Shown piece by piece: positions 8,947 to 17,974 of a stretch of DNA of 51,322 nt. The translations under genes were made by a program, and so were the position numbers. The DNA is from Planctomycetota bacterium. Lineage in GTDB: Bacteria > Planctomycetota > Planctomycetia > Pirellulales > Lacipirellulaceae. The DNA lies in the NCBI GenBank assembly GCA_029259945.1, contig JAJDEF010000004.1, forward strand, positions 1 to 51,322, in the 5' to 3' direction. The stretch's first letter is position 1; the number at the start of each line of letters is the position of its first letter. The notes under the pieces are model-generated. The model was not told the origin of the DNA and ran no database searches. It worked only from the letters and a program-made list of their open reading frames with translations.

Positions 8947-9537
8947 GTGAAATACAAACAAAACAATCCGAATGCCATGACGGGCTGGGCACTTCACGCG
9001 GCTGGTTGCGCGCTAGTGTTGCTAGTCGTCGGTGCCTCCTATGGCTTTGGTTTTGCTCAATTTGCGAGCCAGCACGAAATCAATGTCATTCGCACTGGGC
9101 AACTCAACGACCTATTAAGCACGGCTCCCGTAGTTCATCAACAACATCAAGTGCAACGTGAAAAGCTTAAAAAAATCACACAACAAGCCGACGCCATGCA
9201 CGGCCGGCTGCCTAGCACCATCCGAAAAGAAGAATTCGAAAGCACCGTCAAAAAAATCGCCAACGAGGTAAATCTATCTCTCGAAAACACCCAATGGTCT
9301 GCCCCCAAAGTCACTGCAAATCACTCTAGCGCAGAAATCACCGTTAATGGCACTGGCAGCTTCGCTAGCATTGCTAAGTTTCTCAAAAAAATTAACCAAC
9401 TTACCCGGATCACGAAGGTTAGCAAATTGAAAGTCGAATCTGCACCCGATTCCACTCGCTATCCTTTTCAAATCACTTTTACCTTGGTTTACGGAGTCGA
9501 ATCGCACGATAAAGATGAGAGAGGGGTAAGTCCGTGA
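8947..9537 (+). CDS. pilO: PilO-like inner-membrane assembly protein
   Basis: The product has about 196 residues from a GTG at 8947, chosen because it follows the pilN stop by eight bases. A TTG at 8926 would overlap pilN. It has one membrane helix (roughly residues 15-37, GCALVLLVVGASYGFGFAQF), a coiled coil (QQHQVQREKLKKITQQADAM) and a C-terminal ferredoxin-like fold. The segment TVNGTGSFASIAKFLKKINQL matches the PilO pattern of a strand followed by a helix with F..I..FL..I. PilN and PilO form periplasmic heterodimers that align the secretin with the platform. The last four bases overlap the next gene. Confidence 0.8.
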   Translation: MKYKQNNPNAMTGWALHAAGCALVLLVVGASYGFGFAQFASQHEINVIRTGQLNDLLSTAPVVHQQHQVQREKLKKITQQADAMHGRLPSTIRKEEFESTVKKIANEVNLSLENTQWSAPKVTANHSSAEITVNGTGSFASIAKFLKKINQLTRITKVSKLKVESAPDSTRYPFQITFTLVYGVESHDKDERGVSP

Positions 9538-10076
9538 GCAAGCCCAATTGGATGGAGAAAGCTGGCGTTACGCCTCGACAACTGATGCTCGTTGCCATTC
9601 TGGCCGTGGTGTTGGTTGTGGTAATCGTAGGTCAACTACCAAGCAGTTCAGCAACGCCACCACGGGCAAACAGCGACTCCTCTTTACCACCAACTCAATC
9701 TATAAACGCTCTACATGAGCCACAAACAGATAGCGAAGGCGGGACATCCCTGTCATCAAACTCATCCGCCTCTGAACAACCCACACGAACTTGGCCAAAA
9801 CTACCGATGAATAGCAGTTTGTCCTACGACCCGCTCACCGCCCCCGACTGGTTTGTCACGGAGCATGACGCAGCCCCGCTGGTTGTCGACGTAGAAGGTC
9901 AGGAGCAAAAGGAACAGGCTTTACAAAAACTCCTAGAACAAGAGGCGCAAGCCATCGTCTTTTCGGGGAACGAGAAACGTGCCTCGATTGGCAATCAATC
10001 CGTACGAATTGGCGACATGATCAACGGATTCCGAATTACCGACATCACTCGTGAAGGCATTGTTCTGACCGAATAG
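9534..10076 (+). CDS. PilP/GspC-like secretin-linking protein
   Basis: The product has 180 residues and starts at a GTG at 9534 that has GAGAGGGG at a good distance upstream. It has one N-terminal membrane helix (LMLVAILAVVLVVVIVG), a Ser/Pro-rich periplasmic linker of about 80 residues, and a compact C-terminal domain. The end of the protein (AIVFSGNEKRASIGNQSV, then VRIGDMINGFRITDI) resembles the homology region of GspC and PilP, which docks on the secretin N0 domain. Position just before the secretin gene supports this. It lacks the lipoprotein signal usual for PilP and keeps a membrane helix as GspC does, so it may be nearer to GspC. Confidence 0.75.
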   Translation: MSKPNWMEKAGVTPRQLMLVAILAVVLVVVIVGQLPSSSATPPRANSDSSLPPTQSINALHEPQTDSEGGTSLSSNSSASEQPTRTWPKLPMNSSLSYDPLTAPDWFVTEHDAAPLVVDVEGQEQKEQALQKLLEQEAQAIVFSGNEKRASIGNQSVRIGDMINGFRITDITREGIVLTE

Positions 10077-10137
10077 AAATCGCAACCGACAAGTGACACT
10101 CTTCCGACGCAAGTACTCTCTCTTCTTTCACAGCAAT

Positions 10138-11940
10138 ATGATCCGTAGTAAGCAACAACAAAAGCTTGCAAGTATCGCCAACTGGGCATCCAGTCTGGCG
10201 GTCGCGGTATTGTTATGCGTCGCACTACCATCCCACGCTGCTGAAAGTGTCCAAGCCAACCCGAAATCGAACCAATCTGCAGGCAACCAAATCACGGTCC
10301 TGCCCCGTGTTGCTCAAAATACGTCGGCCTCACCTTATTCAAAGATACTCGGGCTACTAACGCCTGAATCGTTACCAACCCCAAATCCAGAACCCGCGAC
10401 ACGGGCCCAGCCGGGACAACACATTATCCCCTTTTCAAAGCCTGACCCCGATGCTGATATCGTGGTCAAAGAAAGCGAGGGATTGATCTCGCTGATGGTA
10501 CGTGATGCTTCGTTGAAACAAGTCATCGCGATGATCGCTGAAACGCAAAAACTAAACATCGTATTCGCGGCCCCTGCCGACACCGGCATCACCGCTTCGC
10601 TCGACCGCATTCCCTGGCAGCAGGCTCTTGATTCGTTGCTCTCGGCGTCAGGCCATACTTGGGCCTCTTCCGATGGCATTATCTACGTCACGAGCCTCGG
10701 AACCGCCAACTTCATGTCACCTCAAGCAGGGGGGCAGCAAACTCGTATTTTTGAACTCGACTTTGCCTCGGCCGTCGATGTCGATCAAACGATCAAAGGA
10801 CTGCTCTCACCAGGCGGTCAATCGTGGATCCAAGAAAGCAGCACCACCGATAATCGTCGCACCCGCGAAGTCGTCGTCGCCTTCGACTTCCCTGCTCACC
10901 TCGAACGCATCGCCCAATACGTCTGCCAAATCGACCAACCGCCGCGCCAAGTCATGATCGAGGCCAACATCCTCCAAGTCGACCTGGACGAAACCTGCAA
11001 AAACGGCATCAATTTCGACGCGCTCGCCAGCTTTTCTGGCAACACCATCAATTTCAAAACCCTTGGGTTTGCGAATCCCGCTTCCACGTCTGCCTTCTTC
11101 TTAGAAGTGGATGGGTCCGCACTCGATGGACTCGTCGAATTGCTGCAAACCACCTCCGACGCAAAAACCCTCGCTTCGCCTCGGTTGTTGGTCGTCAGCG
11201 GCCAGCAAGCTCGTATCCAAATTGGCGAGCAACTTGGCTACCGGGTCACTACCACGACGCAAACCAGTACGCTCGAAAGTGTCGAGTTTCTTAACGTAGG
11301 CGTCGTGCTTTCCGTGACGCCACGAATCACGCGTGATGGTCGTGTTTTGATGGAGATCAAGCCAAAGGTCTCCAAGGGCTCAGTCAATCCCGCCACAGGC
11401 TTGCCCGAAGAAGAAACCACCGAAGTCGAAACCGACATTCTCCTTCGAGATGGCCACGGGATGGTCGTCGGCGGATTAATCCAAGAACAGGATAGTATCA
11501 CCGAAAGCAAGCTCCCCTGGTTGGGCGACCTACCCTATGCAGGCGTCCTCTTCCAAAAAAGAGAATCCATCAAAACGCGTTCAGAAATCATTGTCACGCT
11601 CACGCCTCACGTGCAACCCTATCTCCCGATGGTTGCCGAACGAGAAGAGCAGGAATTGATGCGTGCCGAACAGCCATTAACCACCGGTGCCATCAACCGT
11701 GCCTATCGCCCCTACGAACCACGGCTATACGACGCCCTGACCAACCCCAGACCAATACTTCCGGCACGTCTAGCCAAACGTCTTGCACCTGGATCAATCA
11801 TTACTAGTGAGTCTGGCATCACTCCCCAACCATCCGTCAAAGCCTGTCCGACTTGCCCACCAACCATCTCCGAACCAGAAGTTGCCAAATCGCCAACACT
11901 GCAAAATGGCAATTACATCTACATCACCGACGAAGAGTAG
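10138..11940 (+). CDS. gspD: Secretin (GspD/PilQ family outer-membrane channel)
   Basis: The product has 600 residues from the ATG at 10138, which places a normal signal peptide at the N-terminus (cut near PSHAAES). A GTG at 10093 would add 15 residues. After a Pro-rich stretch comes an STN/N0-like domain (SLMVRDASLKQVIAMIAE) and one N1-like module (AFDFPAHLERIAQYVCQID). The C-terminal secretin domain contains TLASPRLLVVSGQQARIQIG and VGVVLSVTPRITRDGRVLME, then GMVVGGLIQEQ and LPWLGDLPYAGVLF. It would form the outer-membrane gate. Compared with PilQ it lacks AMIN domains. A C-terminal tail of about 90 residues with CPTCPP follows the channel and may recruit a pilotin or partner. Confidence 0.95.
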   Translation: MIRSKQQQKLASIANWASSLAVAVLLCVALPSHAAESVQANPKSNQSAGNQITVLPRVAQNTSASPYSKILGLLTPESLPTPNPEPATRAQPGQHIIPFSKPDPDADIVVKESEGLISLMVRDASLKQVIAMIAETQKLNIVFAAPADTGITASLDRIPWQQALDSLLSASGHTWASSDGIIYVTSLGTANFMSPQAGGQQTRIFELDFASAVDVDQTIKGLLSPGGQSWIQESSTTDNRRTREVVVAFDFPAHLERIAQYVCQIDQPPRQVMIEANILQVDLDETCKNGINFDALASFSGNTINFKTLGFANPASTSAFFLEVDGSALDGLVELLQTTSDAKTLASPRLLVVSGQQARIQIGEQLGYRVTTTTQTSTLESVEFLNVGVVLSVTPRITRDGRVLMEIKPKVSKGSVNPATGLPEEETTEVETDILLRDGHGMVVGGLIQEQDSITESKLPWLGDLPYAGVLFQKRESIKTRSEIIVTLTPHVQPYLPMVAEREEQELMRAEQPLTTGAINRAYRPYEPRLYDALTNPRPILPARLAKRLAPGSIITSESGITPQPSVKACPTCPPTISEPEVAKSPTLQNGNYIYITDEE

Positions 11941-11981
11941 TGCAAGCCGGTAAGTATTCACAATCAACAAGGGTGCTCGCT

Positions 11982-12158
11982 ATGCCAAATCCACTCGACC
12001 TACCGCCAGAGTTAAATTCGCTCATCGAAAAACGCGAAGGCGACGACCGTCGCCAAGCGGACAGCGATGATTCTACCCAGAATTCCGGCTCGTCCATCGA
12101 CGGCAAAGAAAAACGCTCAAGCGAAGATCGTCGTGAAAACCCTTCCGACGACAACTAA
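11982..12158 (+). CDS. Small highly charged protein, unknown
   Basis: This is a 58-residue reading frame with AAGGGTG ahead of its ATG, beginning 41 bases after the secretin stop. The product is rich in Asp, Glu, Arg and Ser, has no hydrophobic segment and is probably disordered, with repeated EKREGDDRR and KEKRSSEDRR-like stretches. It seems to be the last gene of the secretion operon. It ends four bases before the stop of the convergent gene at 12163. I recognise no family. It could be a small accessory or regulatory protein, or a spurious frame. Confidence 0.5.
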   Translation: MPNPLDLPPELNSLIEKREGDDRRQADSDDSTQNSGSSIDGKEKRSSEDRRENPSDDN

Positions 12159-12162
12159 TTCT

Positions 12163-13077
12163 TTAACGAGACCAAGCCTGTATGCCCGCACCGCGTGGGG
12201 CAAAGTTCTGTCGGCGTACTTCCTGGCTCAACTCATCTCGGAAAAAGCGGCTTCGCTCGTAGAGTTGCATCCGGTCGCGAAACGGATTGAACTCGCGTAT
12301 CTGAACCGGGACCGTCGCCTCGTAGTTACCCTGCCCATAAACGCCTAGCCGGACGTTTAACAACGCATACGGCATCAAGTCCCAATCAAACTCGGGATGG
12401 ACAGTTCGAAATCGCAACGAGTAGCTCGCTACCCCTTCCTCAAAATCAGTCGGGCGAACCGGTTGGCTCCACCGTTGCAAATCCTCGAATCGCACTCTGC
12501 CAACCTGCCCCACATCGCGGTCACCCCACAAGCGAACATAAAGATTCCCACGCACAGGCACGCTTTGTCCGTGAACATCGACTGCCGCCACCAAAACTTC
12601 CAGCCCGTCCGGCTCCACATCTCGGTCAAGATTCACTAAGAACGCTTCGATTTCTAACGATGCGACGGGACCAGGCAACGCTTGAACCACAGGCTTATAA
12701 GAAACCGCAGGTATCACTCCTACTTCCCGTGGCGAATCAACGACATGGTGCGCCAGCAGCATAACAGGCCCCTCGGTGACGAGCTCCGACGCCAAATCCG
12801 CCAGTTTTGCAACCTCAACCGGCTCACCATCAAGTCGTGCTGCCGAAATCGAAGACCATGCCACCGCGGTGGTCAGCACAATGTTCTCTTCCTCGCGACG
12901 AATCCAGATCGACTCGGCATCTGTCTTCGAATCGATCTGCCCCGTCAATTCGCGTCCGTCAACGGTTTGCACCGTGACGACCGACGCACAGAGATTCTCA
13001 GCGCCAAGAAGCAAAAACGTCAAACAGCTCATCAGACACAATCGCCTGCAAGCACCATCGTAAGCAGAGAAAAGCAT
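12163..13077 (-). CDS. Exported protein of unknown function
   Basis: The product has about 304 residues if the ATG at 13077 is used. That start gives a signal peptide with core LCLMSCLTFLLLGAENLCA. An ATG at 13155 would add 26 residues. The mature N-terminus (VVTVQTVDGRELTGQIDSKT) resembles the short beta-barrel units of many planctomycete exported proteins. The rest is a beta-rich domain with no cysteines, catalytic motif or membrane span that I can name. It converges on the secretion operon and is divergent from the pentaheme cytochrome gene. It may be part of the cell envelope, but no function can be assigned. Confidence 0.75.
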   Translation of the reverse strand: MLFSAYDGACRRLCLMSCLTFLLLGAENLCASVVTVQTVDGRELTGQIDSKTDAESIWIRREEENIVLTTAVAWSSISAARLDGEPVEVAKLADLASELVTEGPVMLLAHHVVDSPREVGVIPAVSYKPVVQALPGPVASLEIEAFLVNLDRDVEPDGLEVLVAAVDVHGQSVPVRGNLYVRLWGDRDVGQVGRVRFEDLQRWSQPVRPTDFEEGVASYSLRFRTVHPEFDWDLMPYALLNVRLGVYGQGNYEATVPVQIREFNPFRDRMQLYERSRFFRDELSQEVRRQNFAPRGAGIQAWSR

Positions 13078-13490
13078 GGCCGCCCGAACCCGATCGAAAA
13101 GAGAAGAGAGAGGTACCGATAGAACGCGTTGGCCATCGGTCACCCGAACCTCCATTTTCTCATGCCGAAGCAGCCATTTCCACAAAATTGAAAGGCCAAA
13201 GTACGCTAGCAGCCACTCCTAGGGACGGTCCTCAAAGCAACGCGATCCCCCGTCCATCAATGATTTCCCCCCTTCAAAACCAATCTCCGCCGGTCTTTGT
13301 GGCCCCATGAGAATCTGTAACGATTGTACGCAAAATTCTCATTTTTTGGGCGAGCGCATACGATCTCTACCCACATAGGAGGAAGGTCTATATCGACTGC
13401 CTCCTGCTAGCATAATGCGTTCTTCGATGGGCTGGGGTTGCCGCGAAGCGCGCAAAACAGAATTTGCTGCCCGACAAGGATGTTGGCTGC
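13078..13490. other. Divergent intergenic region with a terminator-like hairpin
   Basis: This 413-base stretch separates the exported protein gene (minus) from the pentaheme cytochrome gene (plus), so it should hold promoters for both. No confident -35/-10 pair was found. Its clear feature is the hairpin at 13307-13347, described separately. Part of it could code for an N-terminal extension of the exported protein if the ATG at 13155 is used. Confidence 0.5.
13307..13347 (+). terminator. Terminator-like hairpin ahead of the pentaheme cytochrome gene
   Basis: ATGAGAAT at 13307-13314 pairs perfectly with ATTCTCAT at 13335-13342, and five further T residues follow on the plus strand (13343-13347). 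It lies 144 bases before the cytochrome start, where no upstream plus-strand gene needs a terminator. It may therefore act as an attenuator in the cytochrome leader or end a short RNA. The stem is A/T-rich and the loop is 20 bases, so its strength is uncertain. Confidence 0.55.
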
Positions 13491-15989
13491 ATGAACAAAA
13501 AAGAACGTGGACTACTCCACCGTCCCTGGACATGGTGCGCCATCATTACCGTTGGCAGCGCTATCGTAGGCGCATGGAATACGCAAGCACCCTACGCATC
13601 ACCGCTGCAAGAATCCTCTCCTGCAACAGCGCACGCCGCCAGCCAAGTGGAACAAATCGAAGCCGTCCTAGCCCAAGCAGGCTGCCCCGGCTGGATGGTA
13701 CTCGCCAGCGAAGGCCCGTCCGCCCTGCAACCCAGCCCCTCTCGCCAAACGCTCGTCGCTGAAGATATCCGTAAAACTTCCGCACGCGTCCCCAACCAAG
13801 TCCCGACCGTAAAATACCCTGTGCCCGTGCGCATCGCGAGCCGAGTTCTCATCGCACAGTCCGACTCACAGGCAAAACTCTCCGCCACCTCGCCCAACGA
13901 TCCCGACGACCTACTCGACGGAATGCCCGACCTACTACTCGAAGAAGCTCAGCCGGTCGAAGCAACCCCACCAATCGCGCAGCAACCAAAAACAAAAAAA
14001 CAAAAATCAAACATCCCTTCTGACCTCCGGCCCCCGACCTCTCCCCCCACTCCAACCCTCCCCCCAATCGCCTCGCCACCCATCGCTCTCCCAGAGATCG
14101 AAGGCCCCAGGTTCGCCCCCGTGACCATTCCCGCAACACCTACCCCACTCAACCCCCAACAATCAACAATCAACGATCAACGACCAAACATCCCTTCTGA
14201 GCTCCCCCCCCCAACGCCAACCCCACCCGCCCCACTGCAATCAAACATCAAACATCAAACATCAAACATTCCCTCTGCCCCCCGACCCCCGACCCCTCTC
14301 CCCTCCTCCCCCCCCCCTGTCACCCCACCCAAACTAAAACCCTACTGCGAATTTATCGCCGATTCGCAATTCCCCGCAGCACGCGCCTGTGCCAAGTGTC
14401 ATCAAAAAATCTATGACGAATGGAGCGTCTCGAGCCACGCCTACGCCATGGTCTCGCCGATGTTTCATAAGTTTGAACAGACCATTAACGACCTTTCTCA
14501 GGGCACCTCTGGCTATTTCTGCTATCGCTGCCACTCACCGGCAGGCGTGACGCTTGGCATCTCGCGTGCGGCTCCTCTTTGGGATCTACCGCTTGTCGCT
14601 CGCGAAGGGGTCACCTGCGTTTCTTGTCATCGCGTCAACGAACATTTCGGAAAAGTCAACGGCGAGCGTCGGCTCGAGCCGGGCAACATTCATGCTCCCG
14701 TCTATGGCCCCATCGGCGGCTCTGGGGTTGCCGAAGTCATTGCAAACAAAGATCACTTCAAAGTCAAAACCTCACCGCACGACAAAGGCCCTGGGCAAAA
14801 TATTCATGTCGCTGGCCACGGTTTCGATCAGCTCAGCAAACCCGAATTCTGCTCCTCTTGTCATCAAGTGGCCGTGCATCCCGGAATCAAACTTGAAGTC
14901 GTTTGGGAGCAATATCGCGCTTCGCCCGCCTGCAAGAAAGGCATCTCCTGCCAGGACTGTCACATGGGTCGCATTCCTGGTGTCCCCAGCGGCTATGAAG
15001 TCGGCCCCGCCGCTAATATCAGCGACCGCATCGTCAACCCTCGCCGCCGCCATGCCAACCACATCTTCTACGGCCCAGGCCATTCGATCGCCCATCCCGG
15101 CATCTTTCCGCTCAACCCCAAAGCCGAGCGTTGGTCGATGCCAGAATGGCTGCTCTTCGATTACCGTTCCGGCTGGGGAACCGAAGCGTTCGAAGAACAA
15201 CTCGATGCCGGGCGAGTTCAGGCCAATTTCCCGCCAGTTTGGTCCAACGTCGACGACCGCTACGACGCGCGCGAAATTATCGAAGACAACCAGAAAAAAC
15301 TTGGCATCAAAAAAATCAGCCGCTTGCAACTGATGGAAAATGGCTCGCACGTCGATGGGCCCTTCTTCGACAGCCCACTCACGCGTGGCAGCAATCTGCG
15401 TTTTCACTACGTGATGACCAACAATAGTGAAGGGCACAATCTGCCGACCGGATCGCTCGGTGCCCAACCACAACTTTGGGCGAACGTCGTGCTGATCAAC
15501 CCCCAAGGAATCCGCATCTGGGAGTCAGGCTACACCGACCGCTGGGGCGACCTTGCCGACATTCACTCTGAAGATGTTCGCAACAAGCGAATCCCCTACG
15601 ACTGGCAACTATTTAATCTACAAACCATGTTCCTCATCACCGGCGCCAAAGGCACCGATCGCGAATTCTTCCTGCCGGTCAACTTCGACATCGACCAAAT
15701 ACCCTTCCTGCGCCCTGGTGCCCAGCCAATCTCCGTCATCAACCATCCCCCGTTTATTCGCATGGAAGGTCGCTCGCTCGCGCCACTGGGGTCACGGCGC
15801 ATCCCTTACAAAATACCGGCCCAGCTGCTTCAGCAGCCCGGACGATACCGTTTGTCGTTCCGCCTACGCAATCGAACCGAGCCGATTTACTTCATGCGTT
15901 TTGTCGGCGCCACCCGCGAAATGATACGCTCGATGAACGAAGGCATCCTCAACTTCCACGAATCATCCGTCGAATTCACCGTCCGCTAA
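13491..15989 (+). CDS. Exported pentaheme cytochrome c with proline-rich linker
   Basis: The product has 832 residues from the ATG at 13491, giving a signal anchor or signal peptide (TWCAIITVGSAIVGAW). Residues up to about 283 are low complexity, and from about 170 the chain is a Pro-rich linker containing three copies of a NIPS..(R/P)PPTP unit. The cytochrome domain has five CXXCH heme sites between residues 300 and 491: CAKCH, CYRCH, CVSCH, CSSCH and CQDCH. This resembles the cytochrome c554-like group of multiheme proteins. The last 340 residues form a beta-rich domain with no heme sites (NLPTGSLGAQPQLWANVVL). The Pro-rich arm could span peptidoglycan or a porin. The gene is followed after 67 bases by a probable outer-membrane barrel gene, so the pair may move electrons across the outer membrane. 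That role is inferred. Confidence 0.88.
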   Translation: MNKKERGLLHRPWTWCAIITVGSAIVGAWNTQAPYASPLQESSPATAHAASQVEQIEAVLAQAGCPGWMVLASEGPSALQPSPSRQTLVAEDIRKTSARVPNQVPTVKYPVPVRIASRVLIAQSDSQAKLSATSPNDPDDLLDGMPDLLLEEAQPVEATPPIAQQPKTKKQKSNIPSDLRPPTSPPTPTLPPIASPPIALPEIEGPRFAPVTIPATPTPLNPQQSTINDQRPNIPSELPPPTPTPPAPLQSNIKHQTSNIPSAPRPPTPLPSSPPPVTPPKLKPYCEFIADSQFPAARACAKCHQKIYDEWSVSSHAYAMVSPMFHKFEQTINDLSQGTSGYFCYRCHSPAGVTLGISRAAPLWDLPLVAREGVTCVSCHRVNEHFGKVNGERRLEPGNIHAPVYGPIGGSGVAEVIANKDHFKVKTSPHDKGPGQNIHVAGHGFDQLSKPEFCSSCHQVAVHPGIKLEVVWEQYRASPACKKGISCQDCHMGRIPGVPSGYEVGPAANISDRIVNPRRRHANHIFYGPGHSIAHPGIFPLNPKAERWSMPEWLLFDYRSGWGTEAFEEQLDAGRVQANFPPVWSNVDDRYDAREIIEDNQKKLGIKKISRLQLMENGSHVDGPFFDSPLTRGSNLRFHYVMTNNSEGHNLPTGSLGAQPQLWANVVLINPQGIRIWESGYTDRWGDLADIHSEDVRNKRIPYDWQLFNLQTMFLITGAKGTDREFFLPVNFDIDQIPFLRPGAQPISVINHPPFIRMEGRSLAPLGSRRIPYKIPAQLLQQPGRYRLSFRLRNRTEPIYFMRFVGATREMIRSMNEGILNFHESSVEFTVR
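14006..14310 (+). repeat. Seven-base tandem repeats inside the cytochrome linker
   Basis: Four units of TCAAACA run from 14241 to 14268. Four related units run from 14160 to 14187: CAATCAA twice, then CGATCAA and CGACCAA. Each run is followed by C-rich DNA with CCGACC and CCTCTG-type heptamers, and a similar C-rich block occurs near 14013-14060. Seven is not a multiple of three, so loss or gain of one unit would shift the cytochrome reading frame. The same period occurs in intergenic repeats elsewhere in the window. Confidence 0.75.
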
Positions 15990-16013
15990 CTTTAACCACA
16001 ATGAACGGGAAAA

Positions 16014-16043
16014 AGCGGTGAGCCAATTTGTTGGCTCTCCGCT
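16014..16043 (+). repeat. Hairpin element between cytochrome and barrel genes
   Basis: AGCGG, one T and GAGCCAA pair with TTGGCTC, one T and CCGCT around a TTTG loop, giving a 12-bp stem with one mismatch. It is followed by the heptamer CTCTCCG. The same GAGCCAATTT and CTCTCCG parts occur at 28145-28223, and a related copy lies at 25562-25625. It may be a mobile hairpin or an mRNA element between the two genes. Confidence 0.6.
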
Positions 16044-16056
16044 CTCCGCTTGTTCT

Positions 16057-17958
16057 ATGCTCACCAAAATCCATCCCACGAACGCGATTCGACAAGTTGC
16101 CTTGTCCATGGCTGCGCTCGTGGTGACCGGATGCTTGGCAAGCACGATCAAAGCGCAAGAATCGAATGCGCCGCTGCTCGAAAGCCTACCCGATACTACC
16201 TATGTCACGCCGCACGTCGCACGGTTGCGACCACTGCCCCCCGTTTGTCGTACCTGTTCACCCCCTCAACGACGCAACTCAATATTCCCCTCGTCGCTCT
16301 CCTCACCTTACGAAACTTCGCTGATACGTCTGCCACTGATTGAACGGCCGTTAGCGACCCCACCCTTTCTACCTCGCAAACCTAAATGCGAGCAGCCGCC
16401 AATCTATACCCGACCACCTGCCGCACCAGGCTATCTTCGCGGGGTAACGCGATACGGCGTCGTCGCGCCGATCCCGCCGGCAGTCGTCTCGGCGCATGCC
16501 CCGCCCTGGGAGCAAATGCCCTCGCCTGCCGAACTCAAGGGCGCTATTTTAAAGACTGCACCCGTGATCTCAGACTCCTGCACGCGCAAATCGCAGTACA
16601 GAACAAACGACTTCACCCCCGACCCGTTTTATTACGACGGCTGGGACGCCGATGCAGAAATCAACGTTTACGGCGGCAAACATCTCAATCGGGTCCAACG
16701 ACCCGCCCTAGAATGGGGAGTGCCGTTCTATTCGAATGGACCTATTCCCCGATCAAGCGACTTCCTCGGCCCGACGAATCTCGTCCAACCCAAATTCTAT
16801 CTCTACGGCGACTTCCGCACAGCAATCGCACAAAACAAAAACGTCGGAGACGAAACCACCATCTGGGCCAGCCGTCTCAACCTGGAATTCGACTTCTGGC
16901 TGACCGCCACCGAACGTTTCCACATGTTCTGGGGCCCGATGGACACGCGCAATCAGTTCACGAACGTCACCTTCGATAACGGACAAACCACCTACAACGA
17001 TTTTTGGAATGGCTGGGACGAGCGGACCGACACCCTGTTTTTTGAAGGCGACCTGGGCCAAATTCTTGGTGGCCTCCACGGCAACTACGCCTCCTTCGAC
17101 ATGCCGTTTGCTGTCGGTTTGATCCCTCTGCTCTTTCAAAACGGCATCTGGATCGAAGATGCCTTTCTCGGTGCTGCCGTCACCATCCCGGCTCGCAACA
17201 ACCCCGCTCTCGACTGGTCGAACTTCGACACGACCTTCTTCGTCGGATTTGACGAAATCACCAACAACCGCGCTTTCGCCAGCGATAACGATGCGGCTAA
17301 TCTCTTTGGCTTCACCACCTTCATCGATCGACGGGGCGGTTACCTCGAATTCGGCTACGCCTATGTCGACGATACTCGAAACCTGGGCCGCAGCTTCCAC
17401 AGTGTTGGCGCTTCCTACACGCGCCGCTATCTAAACTTACTCTCCAACTCCGTTCGAGTTCTGGTGAACACCGGCCAAGGGGGGCCACGCGATCAACGCT
17501 CTGCCGATGGCGTCCTCCTGATGATCGAAAACAGCTTCCTCACGCGCAATCCTTACAACGTCATCCCCTACGCCAACTTCTTCGCCGGCTACGGCACACC
17601 ACGCCCTGCGGCAAGACTCCAAGGCCCACTAAAAAACACCGGCATCAACTTCGAGTCTGATCTGCTGACCGGCTTTCCGCTGTTAGACGACTCCGCAAAC
17701 AACACCTACGGCGGTGCCATCGGCGTCGACCTGCTGGGGCAAAGCTTCGAGAAACAGCTGATCCTTGAATTCGCCTTCCTGCAAGCATACGACGACCCTG
17801 CAAGTCGAATTGCGCCCGGCGATCAATATGCCCTCGGCGCGCGCTACCAACAACCGCTGAGCCACACCCTCTTGCTACGCGCCGACGTCATGCACGGCTG
17901 GCTAGAAAACAGCGACGACATCTTTGGTGGTCGCCTCGAACTGCGAAGAAAATTCTAG
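16057..17958 (+). CDS. Probable outer-membrane beta-barrel protein
   Basis: The product has 633 residues from the ATG at 16057. A GTG at 16018 lies in the preceding hairpin. The N-terminus is a signal peptide ending near TGCLASTIKAQES. A Pro/Arg-rich stretch of roughly 170 residues follows. The remaining 450 residues are rich in alternating aromatic and polar residues (YLEFGYAYVDDTRNLG, then FHSVGASYTRRYLNLL) and the protein ends LELRRKF. A terminal Phe is typical of barrels inserted by BamA. This looks like a large porin with a periplasmic extension. Its partner may be the pentaheme cytochrome encoded just upstream. No known porin family could be named by eye, so the barrel call rests on composition, signal peptide and the C-terminal Phe. 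Confidence 0.75.
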   Translation: MLTKIHPTNAIRQVALSMAALVVTGCLASTIKAQESNAPLLESLPDTTYVTPHVARLRPLPPVCRTCSPPQRRNSIFPSSLSSPYETSLIRLPLIERPLATPPFLPRKPKCEQPPIYTRPPAAPGYLRGVTRYGVVAPIPPAVVSAHAPPWEQMPSPAELKGAILKTAPVISDSCTRKSQYRTNDFTPDPFYYDGWDADAEINVYGGKHLNRVQRPALEWGVPFYSNGPIPRSSDFLGPTNLVQPKFYLYGDFRTAIAQNKNVGDETTIWASRLNLEFDFWLTATERFHMFWGPMDTRNQFTNVTFDNGQTTYNDFWNGWDERTDTLFFEGDLGQILGGLHGNYASFDMPFAVGLIPLLFQNGIWIEDAFLGAAVTIPARNNPALDWSNFDTTFFVGFDEITNNRAFASDNDAANLFGFTTFIDRRGGYLEFGYAYVDDTRNLGRSFHSVGASYTRRYLNLLSNSVRVLVNTGQGGPRDQRSADGVLLMIENSFLTRNPYNVIPYANFFAGYGTPRPAARLQGPLKNTGINFESDLLTGFPLLDDSANNTYGGAIGVDLLGQSFEKQLILEFAFLQAYDDPASRIAPGDQYALGARYQQPLSHTLLLRADVMHGWLENSDDIFGGRLELRRKF

Positions 17959-17974
17959 CCCGCTTCTCAGGGAC

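Noticed and set aside
12397..13122. Plus-strand open frames opposite the exported protein gene
   Set aside because: Arg/His-rich products with no start signals; the minus frame has a signal peptide and normal composition.
14772..15506. Minus-strand open frame of 244 codons inside the pentaheme cytochrome gene
   Set aside because: It is antisense to the heme motifs and has no features of its own.
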